From Vicia villosa (Eukaryota > Streptophyta > Magnoliopsida > Fabales > Fabaceae), in NCBI RefSeq assembly GCF_029867415.1, contig NW_026705401.1, positions 434,001-498,000 on the forward strand: a stretch of 64,000 bases of DNA, in the 5' to 3' direction. The notes beneath the pieces are model-generated. The model was not told where the DNA came from. It searched no databases and saw only the letters and a list, made by a program, of their open reading frames with translations. The position numbers and the translations under genes are program-made. This document shows positions 34,876 through 46,957 of this stretch, in pieces; the stretch's first letter is position 1, and each line of letters begins with the position of its first letter.

Positions 34876-37254
34876 TGTAACACCCTTCTAAACCCCGTGA
34901 AAATTGATTAAATAAATCAGAGTAACATGCACAAGGGCGTCACAATTCATAATAAATAAACATCATCCGTCAATGTCATGCATTCACTAAGGAACATTTC
35001 ATTATAACTCATAATTCATAATATATCATGTTGACACAGCGGAATAACATCATCTAATTACATCACATCATCGATGTATTAATCCTCAAATAAATTAAAC
35101 AAAAATGAGTTATTATCATAAACTCAAAAACAACGTTTCCCCCAGTGTTACACCTATCAGAGCATGACCCGACGCTAAACAACATATCGACTCATGAGCT
35201 AATCCTCACCAAGTCGGAGCCGCTATCCTCGATCTGAAAAATATAGTGTAAGGGTGAGTCTCATTCGCAATTAACAAATATTATTGCATTATAAATAACA
35301 ACACATCAATAGTTATATTATTCACCCAAACCATCTATATTCAGATAATCCATCATCACACAAAACACACAATACCAATCATAACAATGAAATACATTCA
35401 GTCATGTTATCAAATTCATGCATATGAATGCAACTGACTCTATGCATGTGGTACCAAACATCACCAGTGGAAATCATCCACCGACCGATCTATCATCATC
35501 CAGATACGGCCCTACCAGCACAAATTCCACACAATGGGAATTCTGCCATTCACTGAATCCTCTCATCATCTAGGATTCAGCCCTCATCATTGTTTATGAA
35601 TGCATGCAAACATATATATAACATACTTTCATCATCACCATTCTATGAGTAGCATCATCTATACTCATTTCATCATCATCATCATCATCATCATTATTAA
35701 GCATGTTCATATATACATTAACATCATTCATCACAAATCAATCATCATCACCATCATTACAGAACATACATGTATTACACTAATCATCATCATCAAAATT
35801 AAGGATATACATGTATTCACATCTTCGAAAACAAGTCAATCATCATTGTACAATTCTCAACAATCATCACATAATCATGTTTTCAAACACGTCTTATATT
35901 GTCACATCTCATCACATATGTCAACAATATATCATCCATCAAACAAACAAGGTATTCACATCATACACATATCATCACATGAAATATCTCATGAATTCCA
36001 TTACACAATCAAACAAGATCATCATACGAATCATGTTTTAAAACATAGCATGTATTGTCATATCTCACCATATATATGTACAATACATCATTCATCAAGC
36101 AATAAATTCACAATTCAAAATTAATTGAAAGATACACCTCATTTTATCATTTAAACTCATAGGTTATCTCATAAGGTTCATCATACTCGAAACGACACTA
36201 AAAACGGAATTACGGATCAAAAGTTACGCATCATTGAACTTTCGAAGAAAATCACAAAACAGAATTTTTTACTCACAGAAGCCATACGAGTATGGCACCT
36301 CCCATACGCGTATGGCCCAAACCCATACGCGTATCAGCCATCCCATACGCGAATCAACAGAACCAATTTTTACACTGAAATTTCCCATACGCGTATGAAC
36401 ACACCCATACGCGTATGGCCTCATCCCATATGCGTATCACCAGACCCATACGCGTATGGCCTCATCCCATACGCGTATGCCAGAATTCCATACGCAAAAC
36501 ACCAGTATTTCTCCAAAAATATGCAATTTCGCACCAGTCTATTTTCCACTCGTTTTCACTCATAACAGGCTACGATTTTAGGTTTAAAACACCATCTTTT
36601 CACACATTAACATATGGTATTCATCCAATTTCATCAATCTATTATCCTATGTCAGTTTTACACATTAAAACCTAACTTTTTATACAATTATTGGAAACCC
36701 ATAACTCAGATTCAGTATTCATGGAAGAACACAACAACACAACTACTGATACAATACCCACAACACAACCATCAATTAACATACAATTCTATATAGAATT
36801 CACAGAGGTATTCATCAATTATTCACTTCTATTAAAATTATCCCAAAACCTAACTCTGACATATGATCAAATTGACCCAAACAATATCCCTAATCATGCC
36901 CTATCATTCATAACACGATAAGAGATGATAATTGGAAGAGTCCCCCCTTACCTTAGCCAAATTCTTGATCTTTGGTCCTCTTCCTCTTTGGTTCCTCTTT
37001 ACGTTCCTCAGCTCCTCCCTTCCACTTCTTATTTTTCACGTTCTGACTCTTTTTCCTTATTTCCTTTATTTTATGAAAACATAAAATAATTTGTAATGGG
37101 CTTACTCACTTAGCACCCCCATACTACTAATCTCACCATCTGGCCCAATGGCCCTTAACCCATAATTCTCCAATAATTCAACAAAATACCAAATAATTCT
37201 AAATAATAATTTAATTTCCGATTAAATTAAAATTAGAAAATATGGGGTGTTACA
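34876..37254 (-). mobile_element. chromovirus-like 5' LTR (2.38 kb)
   Basis: On the minus strand it starts TGTAACACCCCATATTTTC and ends AGGGTGTTACA, followed at once by a PBS. It is homologous in landmarks to 5001-7627. The plus strand has ATCATCATC simple repeats at 35620-35780 and an array of CATACGCGTATG palindromes at 36290-36490. The plus-strand frames across it (for example 35600-36124) come from these simple repeats and are not genes. Confidence 0.9.
36303..36479. repeat. array of CATACGCGTATG palindromes
   Basis: Perfect copies start at 36303, 36386, 36406, 36447 and 36468. Variants (CATACGAGTATG, CATACGCGTATC, CATATGCGTATC, CATACGCGAATC) lie between. Spacing between neighbours is often 20-21 bp. 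Confidence 0.92.
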
Positions 37255-38087
37255 TGACCAAGTGAGCTAAACGATGTATTCGTTTATAACATAATTCCAA
37301 TTAATTATATTTTAAATTCGCCCCTGAGAATTCAAAAATGGCGCCACCCACCATCTTCGTGTTCAACCTCAAGCTCCACCATTTTCAAAATTCCAACTCT
37401 CTCATTTCTCAACCAAATCAGATGATGTAAACATCAAACTTAATCCATTTTCTCTCACGAACTCAAATATATAACTATCACAAACTATTATTGGCTATAG
37501 CTACTGAATTACTTAAAATACGTGAAGAACCCTAAAACTTGAAAATTAAGTTAGATGACTATACTGAAAGATAAACAGATGATGATAGAGGGTTTTTAAT
37601 CCTCTGATAATGTTGAATGAAATGGTATCGAGTTTTAACGAAAAGAGTGCACAAATTAAAGAGGTGGAGTTCAGAAACTTACCTCTGAAAATGAAGGTCG
37701 TGTGAATGGTGGAGAGCTTCTGGCTTTGAATGAATGATTGCAAAAGCTTCCTGGGACCTTGTTGATGCTATCTGGGCACTTAAATTGCTTTGAAAACCTC
37801 TAAAATGATCTACTCGACCCCTCTTACTTGAGCTTCAAGTAGGAATTGAAGATGATGATTATGTACTTACAAATGAGTTGCGACCATCTGTAATGATCCA
37901 GGTGCTTGAATCACCTCTAATGAACCTCCTTGAGATGTTAGAAGGCTTACTTCTAAAGAAGAGCTCTGGTTTGAAGAATTCGATTCTTCTTGCCAAAGAA
38001 CTTTTGAAAACCATAAGCATGAGGGAGAGAAGGAGAAAGCAAGAATTAGAGTTGCTTTGGTGTCCCTATTACTGAGGAATGCAGTTG

Positions 38088-38095
38088 TATTTATA
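38088..38095 (-). promoter_or_regulatory. TATA box of the Ogre-type solo LTR
   Basis: On the minus strand TATAAATA lies about 800 bp into the LTR. It matches in context the TATA boxes at 58080 and 47926 (CCTATAAATA). It would set the U3/R boundary shortly downstream. Confidence 0.6.
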
Positions 38096-38901
38096 GGCAA
38101 AGAGCTCAGTACGAATTGGAGGAGTGAGCTTGCTTAGTGAGGGAGTTTTGGTTTCTTGGTCATGAAGAAATTCAAAGAATCTTCAAAATGCAATGATGTC
38201 CAAACCGAGCTAGCTCCCTATCCAGTTATCTTATCTGATCTTGGGGAACATTTCTGATGTAGAGGAGTGTTCCAATTGGTTGGTGAGAAGATTCCTTTGA
38301 TAATTCCTCCATTTGCCATAAATTCTCAAAATGAAATCATTACATAATCACATGTTCTTGTTTTGGGAATATTCTTCAATCTTTATGCAATGATGAAAAT
38401 AAATGCATGGCATCTTCACTTATGTAAGAAGTTATGCCTAGTGAATTAGGTCAAAAACCCTAATTGTCAACCAGATGAATTTGATGACTGTAGATCTTGA
38501 ATTGAAGTACAATGCCTAGTGTATATTGTTATACGAATCATTTGAAGATGATTGAAACCTTTGAATGATGTCTTGGAGCTTTTTAGGGTTTCCCAAATGT
38601 GGTCCCTGATTTCAGTCCTTGATGGGCTCAAACCCCTAGTTTGGTGATCTGAGCAAACCTGAGTCTTGATGACTGGTGTCTAATAAATTAGAGGTGAATG
38701 AATGAATCATTTGAGTCTTGTGTTTGTTTTAGAGATCATTCCCTTTATTGATTAATCCTTTGCATGATCTCTTTTGTCCTTGAACATCCTCGATTAGGTA
38801 CCAGATGAATAGGTGATTGCTCTGAGTATTTGTCTTGAATTTGATGGAATTCCAGGAGGTGTGACATCTCAGGGGGGTCAAAATTAGGGTATGACACTTT
38901 C

Positions 38902-40960
38902 TTCTAGCAGAAATCTATTGATACTTTTGTACTCCCTTACTTTTGCATACAGTTTCTCATTCATTAAACAGGTCTCAGTAAAACCAGTAGACAGTTCACT
39001 TATGGTGAGATCTCCAACATAGGATTCTTCATCAGATTCATCAGACTCATCAGATTCATCATATTTGTGACGATAAACTTTTAATTCTTCTTTGATCATG
39101 GAATAGTTAGAGGGATGGACAGGGGTGTCAGGCTTCCGTAGATAGCAATTATCCTTAGACCTAAATCCCTTCATGACTTCCTCATTTTCTTCATTAGTGA
39201 TGATGCACTCTTCTTTGGTGAACCTGACATTAAATCCTTCATCACACAGTTGACTGATGCTTATAAGGTTTGGAGCCAGTCCGTGTACAAGTAGAACATT
39301 GTTTAGACTAGGGATACCCACCCCTTCTGTCTTCCCAACACCTTTGACTTCTCTTATTTCTCCATCACCCAGAGTTACATAGTTGTTTCCTTCCAATTTG
39401 AGATCTACTAGAGAGTTCTTCCTCCCGGTCATATGATTTGAACAACCACTATCAAGGTACCAATCTTCTTTTGCTGGCATCCTTAGAGAAGTGTGTGATA
39501 CCAGAGCAACATTCTTAGCTGCCCATCGTTGCTTTCTGTTGTAGGCGTTAAATTCAGGTTTGGCTAGATAAGTGTGATCAGGATATCCAACTAGTCTGAA
39601 GCAGAATGGTTTAATGTGACCAAATCTCCCACAGTGATGACACTTCCATTTTTGGAATTTCTTCTTTGAATGCCTCCTTCTTTTGTTGTCTTGAAGTTGT
39701 AACATTGGTGATGACATCTGGTCGGTCACACAGGTCTCGGACTTTGCTCTCCTGAATCCAGAGATGAGTTCCTCTTTAGCCACAAATCCCACTCCAGACA
39801 TGTCTCCTGTTATTTGTCCAGATTCTAGAATTTCTTCTAGAGTATCAGATCCATTGTTCAGCATTTTGAATGACTTGGTCATTTAATCAAGTTTATGGTT
39901 CAACATGCTTACTTTACTACTGAGGGAGTCTATGGTTGCAAGATGTTTATTCTTCTCAGTTTCTAGCTCTCTTATGATTATCCTTTGCTTCTCCACATGT
40001 TTGTAGACTTCAGCATTCTTCATAGACAACTTGTATGAGGCAGCTAGTCCATCAAAAGTTAGCTCATCATCACTGGAATCATCTTCAGATTCATAGATTC
40101 TTGTTGAAATTGTGACATATCTTGCAGTTTCTTCTTCTAAATACGAGTTTTTGTCAGACCAAGTAACAGACAGTCCTTTCTTTTGCTCCTTCGTGTAGGT
40201 AGGACATTCAACTCTAATGTGTCTGAATCCTTCACATCGATGACACTGAACCCCTTTCCCAAGATAGGGCTTCTCCTTAGCTTTGAATCTTTTGCTTGAG
40301 TCATAGGTTTGACTGATGTCATAGGAAGTGTTCTTGACATAGGGTCTGGACTTCTGATCAACTCTTTTAATAAGCCTGCTGAATTGTTTTCCAAGCATGG
40401 CTATGGCGTCTGATAAATTCTCATCACTTCCACCATTGTTTTCTTTTGAATTATCACCTGTGTTGGTGACAAAAGCGATGCTTTTGTTCTTCTTTTTAAC
40501 AGGCTCACAAATGCTTGATTCAAAGAGAACCAATAAGTTCGTCCAACTTCATGTTGCTGATGTCTTAGGCTTCCTCTATGGAAGTTACCTTCATATCAAA
40601 TCGCTTAGGTAGTGATCTGAGGATCTTCCTTACCAGTTTTTCTTCAGTCATTTTTCTCCTAAGGCTACTGAGTTGTTTGAAATCTCGCGGACATTCATGT
40701 AAAATTCATAAACGGTTTCATCCTCTTTCATCTTGAGATTTTCAAACTTGGTGGTAAGTATTTGAAGTCTCAACATCTTTACCTTTGACGTGCCTTCATG
40801 TGCTGTTTTGAGAATATCCCAAGCTTCTTTAGGCAGCTCACAGTGTTGCACAAGTCTGAATATGTTCTTGTCAATATCATTGAACAGTGCACTTAGGGCC
40901 TTGGAATTTCCCAAAGCTAACTCTTCTTCAAATTTGCTCCATTGAGTTTCAGGAATTAGA
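38902..40960 (-). pseudogene. Sirevirus (Ty1/copia) gag and protease
   Basis: Minus-strand frames in order: 40914-40648 with KEAWDILKTAHEGTSKVK and MKEDETVYEFYMNVREIS (gag capsid, UBN2 type); 40533-39883 with a CCHC zinc knuckle (CHRCEGFRHIRVECPTY) and a coiled-coil tail; 39882-38902 with a second knuckle CHHCGRFGHIKPFCF and the protease block DWYLDSGCSNHMTGRKN, whose DSG triad is intact. Long gag with two zinc knuckles and a coiled coil is typical of Sireviruses. Frame breaks lie at about 40600 and 39882 (one stop). The frame is then cut by the solo LTR at 38901 and resumes at 29545. Integrase and RT are absent. Confidence 0.85.
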
Positions 40961-41189
40961 TCAGTGGTTCCATCTTCCAGATTTTTCTCAGGATGTTTTC
41001 ATCCGCTTTCAACAGCTCTCCAGGCCTTGCTGTCCACTTAATGAGTGATACCATACGAGGTTTCCAGTAGTCATAGTTAGAGCCATCCATGATAGGTGGT
41101 CTGTTTCCAAACACTAGCAGTTCCTTCTCCATAGTACAAGAATTTTGTTATCCCTAGATCTCACCCAGATGTAAACAGGCAGGGTGCCT

Positions 41190-41201
41190 GCTCTGATGCC
41201 A
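41190..41201 (-). other. primer-binding site of the Sirevirus
   Basis: On the minus strand TGGCATCAGAGC, one base from the initiator-Met-tRNA PBS TGGTATCAGAGC, lies two bases after the LTR end. Confidence 0.85.
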
Positions 41202-41203
41202 AT

Positions 41204-41784
41204 TGAAAATTCTAATAATACACGCTCGATGTCAAATTGTATGTTATGACATCCACAATCACGCAACACAGACAGTAATAACAGAATAGCATAAAAACAA
41301 TAAAGAACACACATAATTGTTTACCCATATCGGTTTAAACACCTACTCTGGGGGCTACCAAGCCAGGGATGAATTCCACTATTAGTAGTATAAATTCAAA
41401 GCTAAACTCCCCCGTTTACAACTTCTCACTTAATTACTACCCAATGACCCTTCTACCTAGGTTCTCCCTCGATATGGAATATCTCCATTCCACTCTCCCT
41501 CAATCACAGCAGTGATTACACATAAACAAATAACAATTACAGATAGAAGACACTCTTCAAAAACACACCTTAATCTGCTTAAAAGCTTCAATCAAGAGAC
41601 ACACACTCGTGCTTAAAATCTTTGAGTGACATTACTGAAACACAAACTATTCCAATGCAATCATCAAGGACAATTGCTTGGATTACACAAGACAGTTACA
41701 GAACAATAGTTCTTCACAATACAAAATCTTCTGTCTGCGTTCCAAAATAGGATTGCAGTCATTTTATATAGATGAGCTTTTCCA
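41204..41784 (-). mobile_element. Sirevirus 5' LTR
   Basis: The LTR ends on the minus strand as ATTAGAATTTTCA at 41204. The start is placed at 41784 (TGGAAAAGCTC), where Ogre protease text stops, giving about 580 bp. A TATATAAAA box lies at about 41762-41770 on the minus strand, very near the start, so the U3 may be truncated. No matching 3' LTR was found. Confidence 0.65.
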
Positions 41785-43822
41785 TATTGTATAGAGATGT
41801 GCAAGGCTTTGTTGTGCTCTTTTCCTTGTGGAGGCAACTCATGATCACTAAACCTCAGACATGCCCCAACAGTGATATTGGCCACCATCCCATCGAATTG
41901 ATTCACAGGGATGTCTCAAGTTACATGGGCGGCATTGAGAACTTTCATCAAGGCGTCTCGATGCTTCTCGGAGTTTACCAATAGTGATAGGAGTGATATT
42001 TTGGATGGTGTCTGTTGTAACTGATCCACCACCCTATAATCACTTTTATTGATCAAGGCCCAAAATTCCTCAGCATCCTTATCAATAGCTTATTTATCCT
42101 TAGGGGTAGTCTCGACACTTGGTCCTACATCAGCTTGATCACTAGTTTGTGTCAAGTTTCCATTAGGCTTTGATTGGGCCTGTGCAGTTTTGAATACGCG
42201 ACCGCTACGGGTCATGCCTCCAGGTCCTAAGATGTTTGACACAGAAGTATTAGCAACAGAATTGTATTCCTAGTTTACTGTTTTCATTTTGTCCAAAGGA
42301 TATGGAGCTCTGTTCTTGCTAGTCGAGATGACCCTAGTATGCTCTTGTGTGGGTATCCGCAAAGGCGGTTTAGAACATGGGATGATTAATGGCTTACTTG
42401 TCCCTTGGCTAGGTATCACCAATGGCTTGTTTCTATCCACCATAGCTACATATTCCTCCTCAGAGTGTTCCTTTAGTTGAATCAACCCTTGATCCATGAG
42501 CCTTTGCAGAGTCTCTTTAAAAGCTTCGTTATGTTCTAAGATGAACCCCTTTATAAGTAGATACCTCTTAAGTGCATCTATGGGGGAACTTCTTTGTTGA
42601 ACCAACTCTTGCTTGGTAACGACATCTATTGCATTGACTTCCCCATCATGGTGAGGCATAGGATTCGTCTTCACGTTGGGTTTATCAAAGGCAATTGCCC
42701 ATGACTCTATTAGATCCTAAATTTATGCCTGAAGGCTCAACATTTTTCCAATATGTGTCCAGGGGAATTAACATGGTATTCGCACCTTTCGATGGCATTG
42801 TATCTGGGTAGAACCTTCCTTGGAGGAGGAGGTGCCAATGGTTTGATCTCTACCAATGACTCACTTATCAAGTATCTTAGTATTTCTCTCTTGGATGTAG
42901 GCAAAGGATCAAATTTCCTTTGAGCGCCTTGAAACTTGTTCTGCTGTTGTGCAAATGACATAGGAGGTCTAGGTTCTTGATGCACTACTGCATTGGTCTC
43001 CCCTTCCTTCTTCTTTGCGAATGTTGGGGTGGGCCTCTTTGAGTGATAAGAACCTGAGGATGCCCCTTTTATCTTTCCGTTCCTAATTCCATTTTTAATC
43101 CTTTCACCAATAACCACCAAATCCGAGAATCCTGAAGATACGCTTCCGACCATCTTATCGTAGTATGGTCCTTGCAAGGTGCCCATAAACATGTCTACCA
43201 GTTCTTTCTCCAGCAAGGGAGGTTGGACTCGGGAAGCCATCTCTTTCCATCTTTGTGCATATTCCTTGAATGCTTCATCCTTCTTCTATGATAGATTTTG
43301 TAGTTGCAGCCGGTTGGGTGACATATCCAAGTTGTAGTTATATTGATTTAAGAATGTATTAACAAGGTCATTCCAGCTTCGGATATAGGACTTTTCCAAC
43401 TGCATGTACCAATCAACAGACACTCCACTTAAGCTACCTTGGAAGAAGTGTATCATCAGCTTTTGGTCATGGGCGTAGGCAGCCATTTTCGTACATACAT
43501 GCGTAAGTGATTTCTCTGGCATGTGAGTCCTTTGTATTTTTCAAAGTTAGGAACCTTAAACTTATATGGGATGGTCAAGTTTGGAAGAGCGGGCATTCAT
43601 TCTATGAGGATCACTACTTGGAATGTATCCTAACAGCGGGTTGCCATCATTTGGTATGTCCTCAGACTGATCCTGAGTTTCCTTAGCCTTTTCCTGTTTA
43701 TCCATGAGATCTTTCATGAAACTCAGAATTTGGGTCATCCCTCCCTTAATTTCCTCCACAATACCCTTCAATTGAGTCACTTCTTCACGAAGGGCAGCTT
43801 GATTCTGCTCTAGTTGTTCCAT
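41785..43822 (-). pseudogene. Ogre/Tat gag and protease N-terminus
   Basis: The frame from 43822 starts with a coiled coil (QAALREEVTQLKGIVEEIK). The capsid block SLSGVSVDWYMQLEKSYIR and WNDLVNTFLNQYNYN follows. After a break at about 43285 come ELVDMFMGTLQGPYYDKM, FSDLVVIGERIKNGIR and a zinc-knuckle-like CEYHVNSPGHILEKC. Then GEVNAIDVV and a proline/lysine-rich spacer (42674-42270), RSGRVFKTAQ, and the protease lead-in VVDQLQQTPSKISLLSLL and EKHREALMKVLNAAHV. Text ends at GKEHNKALHIS-like residues where the Sirevirus LTR begins, so the protease active site lies beyond the insertion or is lost. At least four frame breaks. Confidence 0.85.
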
Positions 43823-44203
43823 TGCTTTCTTCCTTTGAGACCTAGTTTGGTACGGCGGTATGGTTGCTTGGTTATCTTCTCCAATGATGTGACTGGAGAT
43901 AAAGACAATTTCCTCCTCTTAATGCTTTTTTTTGAAAAAACAATTTAGAATGATATGCATGTCATGAATGTTATGTTTATGTTTATGTTCATGTCTTATC
44001 CATATTTATTATTTTATTGAAACATTTTAATGTAATCCTTTTGGTGAATATTGTAGGAACAATGAGTAATGCGAAAGTAAATACACTTTATTAATTGAAG
44101 AAACTTGAAAAGGAATTACAAATTCATTGTTGAATTACAAATGGAAATAGAAACTGAAAATTAAACATCCAAAAAATAAATGCAACAAGGAAATAGTAAA
44201 TGT

Positions 44204-46136
44204 CTAAGAACGCCTTTGGATATCCGCTTTGAACTTGTCCACCATACTCCTACAAAGCTCCGTGAATTTCTTCACTACCTCGGGAAGAATGATGGGAGAA
44301 GATTCTTCTCTTTCCAAACTCTTCGGAATGTCTTGGATTAAGTCGTTGCACAAGAAGACTAGCTTATCATAATTCTCACGACATTTTTCATAGTCCTTGA
44401 GAAGCTTAGGAACCATACTCACATGCTCATTTTCCGTAGAAACAATTGTATGTTGCCTTTTCCAATACTCCTTTTCATCCCTTGCTTATTCAAATAGCTC
44501 CCTTTGTTTTACAAATACTTCCTTAAGTGCGGCCAAAGCTAGAAGTGCCCTTTTGTGCTCATCGGTGCATTGTACGAGTGCTTCTTCCGTGGTCAATCTC
44601 CTTAAGCGCTCTTCTTGTCCAGAATTGCGGGCTTCTTGAAGGTCATACTTGAGATCCCTTATTTGCACCTCTTGATCTTTGGTCCTATCAGTCAATTCAA
44701 AGACTACAGCTTCTAAATTTTCCTCGGACTCCTTTTTGTCACGGGAAGATTTTTCGTAATACATTCTCCACTTTGCGATTTCCACACTTGCTTGTTCTAA
44801 CATTTCATTATATGCAATTAAATTGAAGTTAGCACTTAGGACACCTTCTGTTGCACGCTTTCTTTTACCCTTTTCTATTTTGTTCTCTTCCTTAATGGTT
44901 TGAAGCTCTTGGCTATTCTCTTTAAGGTCAAAGCGCAGTTGACTCTTTTCATTGGTTAGTTGATGTACGTGAAGCTCTAATTTTTCTTTTTCCTTTCGGG
45001 ACGCATCTAGGGCATCCCTGATCCCTTCTATCTCTTCGATGGATAGAGGAACATGATTAGGATAATTAGGCTTGTATGCTGGATCCACAATGAATGGAAG
45101 TAAAATCTTTCTGACCCTTTCTTGAACTCATTTAGTGTAAGGCTCCTTAGCTATGACATTCTTTGGCCCAAAGTTCTTTGTTTGAACATGTTTCCAAGCT
45201 TGGATTACTTTCTTAATTGTTCTAGGATCACCCTTTCCGTTGTCATGCAAAATCAATTCTTCCACTTATTGTTTGGAAGGCTCACCATCCATAGAATGGC
45301 CTAATTGGCGCAATGCTAGCACGGGGTTATAATTAATACAACCTAAAGTTCCCATTATAGGCACATTGTTAAATTCCACACACTTTTAAATGATCCTTTC
45401 GGAGTTCAACTTCCTTGCATACTAGAAGATAGAATCTGCTTTAAGAGCCCTTAGTTTTTGAGACCACTCATGTCTAGTCAATTTGATCAAATAACTAGAT
45501 TTGTAAAGGTGAGAAATCAACCAAGAGTACAATAAATGAATGCAATAAAATAACATCCCCTTTTTCCTTTCACACCGAGCATGGATGACATAGTAAATGT
45601 TAGCGAGAATGGTGGGAGTTGGATCCTTATCAAAAATCCTAAAGGATGTAAAAACATGAATCACAACAGAATCAACATAATCAACGTTTTTAGGTAATAA
45701 ACCAACACCAAAAATTAAAAGAGCCAGAAAATGTCCGCAAATGTCCCATTGTTTCTTTTGAGCATAACACAAAGCTTGAGACTCTAAGTAGGATCTCTTA
45801 ATCCCATGCACATCCCCATCAGTGTTGTAATTAGATTCCAGATCCGTAGTGGGCACTTTTAAGGCTTTGGCCAAATTTGAAATTTCAACTTCTTTTCCGA
45901 TTCTTGTGTAAAATTCTCTTTTAGTCCTTGAAAATCATAGCATAGCATCCATCTCTTCCAAGGTTGGAGCCAACTGAAAATCCTGAAAAAGTAAAACACC
46001 TGAGCGGCGGATCATAGAACTGAACCAAAGCGGTGATAGCTTCTTCTTGAACTTTTACCCTTAGCAGATCCAGACTATCCCCATAACGAACCACAAACCT
46101 ACCCAAAGCACCTGACGAAATTTTCTCCTTGATCAT
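44204..46136 (-). pseudogene. Ogre ORF1 (DUF7745-like plus coiled coil), broken copy
   Basis: From 46136 on the minus strand: EEAITALVQFYDPPLRCFTF, a one-base shift, then PTLEEMDAML, a stop, and 45874-45422 with HFLALLIFGVGLLPKNVDYV and LLYSWLISHLYKSS. INYNPVLALRQLGH follows in another frame. A long, charged coiled coil spans 45088-44486 (SRKEKEKLELHVHQLTNEK; ERLRRLTTEEALVQ), with a tail to 44204. Order and motifs match the intact ORF1 at 62268-63797. ORF1 lies between PBS and gag in Ogre elements; its role is not known. At least five breaks. Confidence 0.85.
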
Positions 46137-46939
46137 TTTTAGCTTCCTGTGTTTGGGGTTGAGATAGTAAAGCGGATGATGGGCTTCTTAGTACTCATTT
46201 TCCTGTATATTCACCAAAAGAATATATATATATATATTTTTTATTCATGTGGATAAGACATGATGAATAAATGCATATGATGAATGATGAATGCAAACAA
46301 TTATATGACATAAAAAAATAAAAAAACATATAATTAAACACATAAGCACATAAGCCCTAAGTTCATAGGTTCGACGTAACATCTTAGGGAGTCTACCCTT
46401 CCCATTGGTATGTTCTAAAAAAGGGTCTCATGGGGCCGTTCGTAGCCTCCGAGACTTTTTGTCTCTTTGGATTTTAGAACAACTCATTTGCCCATGAGGT
46501 TCGAGTTTTCGGGGTAGGTTCTCAGAGAGATCAGCCAAATACCCAGTCATGCCCTCAACAAAGTCACGCCTCGTTTTGGACATTTCCGAATATTCAACCC
46601 GCTCTGAGTGGAATTATCATTAAGACTCGTAGGCGATGCAAGTCTCCTTTGGTCTTAAAGATAATTCTCACACTTATGTTTTAACAGCAGTTTATAATTA
46701 TCCCAAAAATGCAGTAAAACAAATATTCAATTAATTGAGCAGATATTTATTTAAATTGCACTAAATAAAAAACTGTAAATAAATAAATAAATAAAAGAAA
46801 ATTAAATTAAATATTTAATAAAAAAACCTAAACCCTAACTCAAAATCCTAACCCTGAAATTTTAGCCAAACCCTAATAATTAACCATATACCTAAACCCT
46901 AAACCAAACCTAGGAGCATAATAATTCGCCTTTTGTTTA
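46137..46939 (-). other. Ogre 5' leader, no gene seen
   Basis: Untranslated-type sequence lies between PBS and ORF1, with AACCCTAA words at about 46825-46915 and a short AT repeat at about 46220. It contains a block ending GTTCTCAGAGAGATCAGCC. No coding support. Confidence 0.6.
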
Positions 46940-46957
46940 TCCCCAGCAGAGTCGCCA
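46940..46957 (-). other. primer-binding site (tRNA-Arg type) of the Ogre element
   Basis: On the minus strand TGGCGACTCTGCTGGGGA follows the LTR end (GCTACA) by two bases. This is the usual Ogre PBS. Confidence 0.93.

Larger units (their letters stand above)
33381..37254 (-). mobile_element. chromovirus-like LTR plus leader inserted in the Ogre-type LTR
   Basis: The sequences next to it are TGACC on both sides (33376-33380 and 37255-37259). On the minus strand a complete LTR (37254-34876) is followed by a PBS and about 1.5 kb of leader-type sequence, which then ends without gag, pol or a 3' LTR. No minus-strand frame of length is present in 33381-34860; the plus-strand frames there show no domain and I do not accept them. 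Either the integrated copy was 3' truncated or a deletion removed the rest. Confidence 0.7.
29551..38896 (-). mobile_element. Ogre-type solo LTR (about 5.47 kb net), itself interrupted
   Basis: On the minus strand it starts TGTCATACCCTAATTTTG (38896) and ends ACGACACAACA (29551). Both flanks carry CTTTC (29546-29550 and 38897-38901), a 5-bp target duplication. The 37.3-38.9 kb part aligns by eye with 56.5-58 kb (for example CACATTTGGGAAACCCTAAA, GGTTTCAATCATCTTCAAAT, ATTAGGGTTTTTGACCTAAT). The 29.6-33.4 kb part aligns with 59-61 kb. No internal domain is present, so it is a solo LTR. The 33381-37254 block is a later insertion. Confidence 0.85.

Noticed and set aside
35600..36124. 174-codon plus-strand frame
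   Set aside because: It lies across ATC simple repeats in the antisense strand of a chromovirus-like LTR, has His/Ile-rich biased composition and no domain.
36290..36490. CRISPR-like array (repeat words separated by short spacers)
   Set aside because: Repeats are 12-bp palindromes in a plant LTR, with variable degenerate copies and no cas genes.
28745..41789. TATTG as target duplication of the Sirevirus
   Set aside because: TATTG follows the assumed LTR start at 41785, and copies occur near 28745 and 28920, but neither is next to an LTR-like TG end, so the match is not supported.
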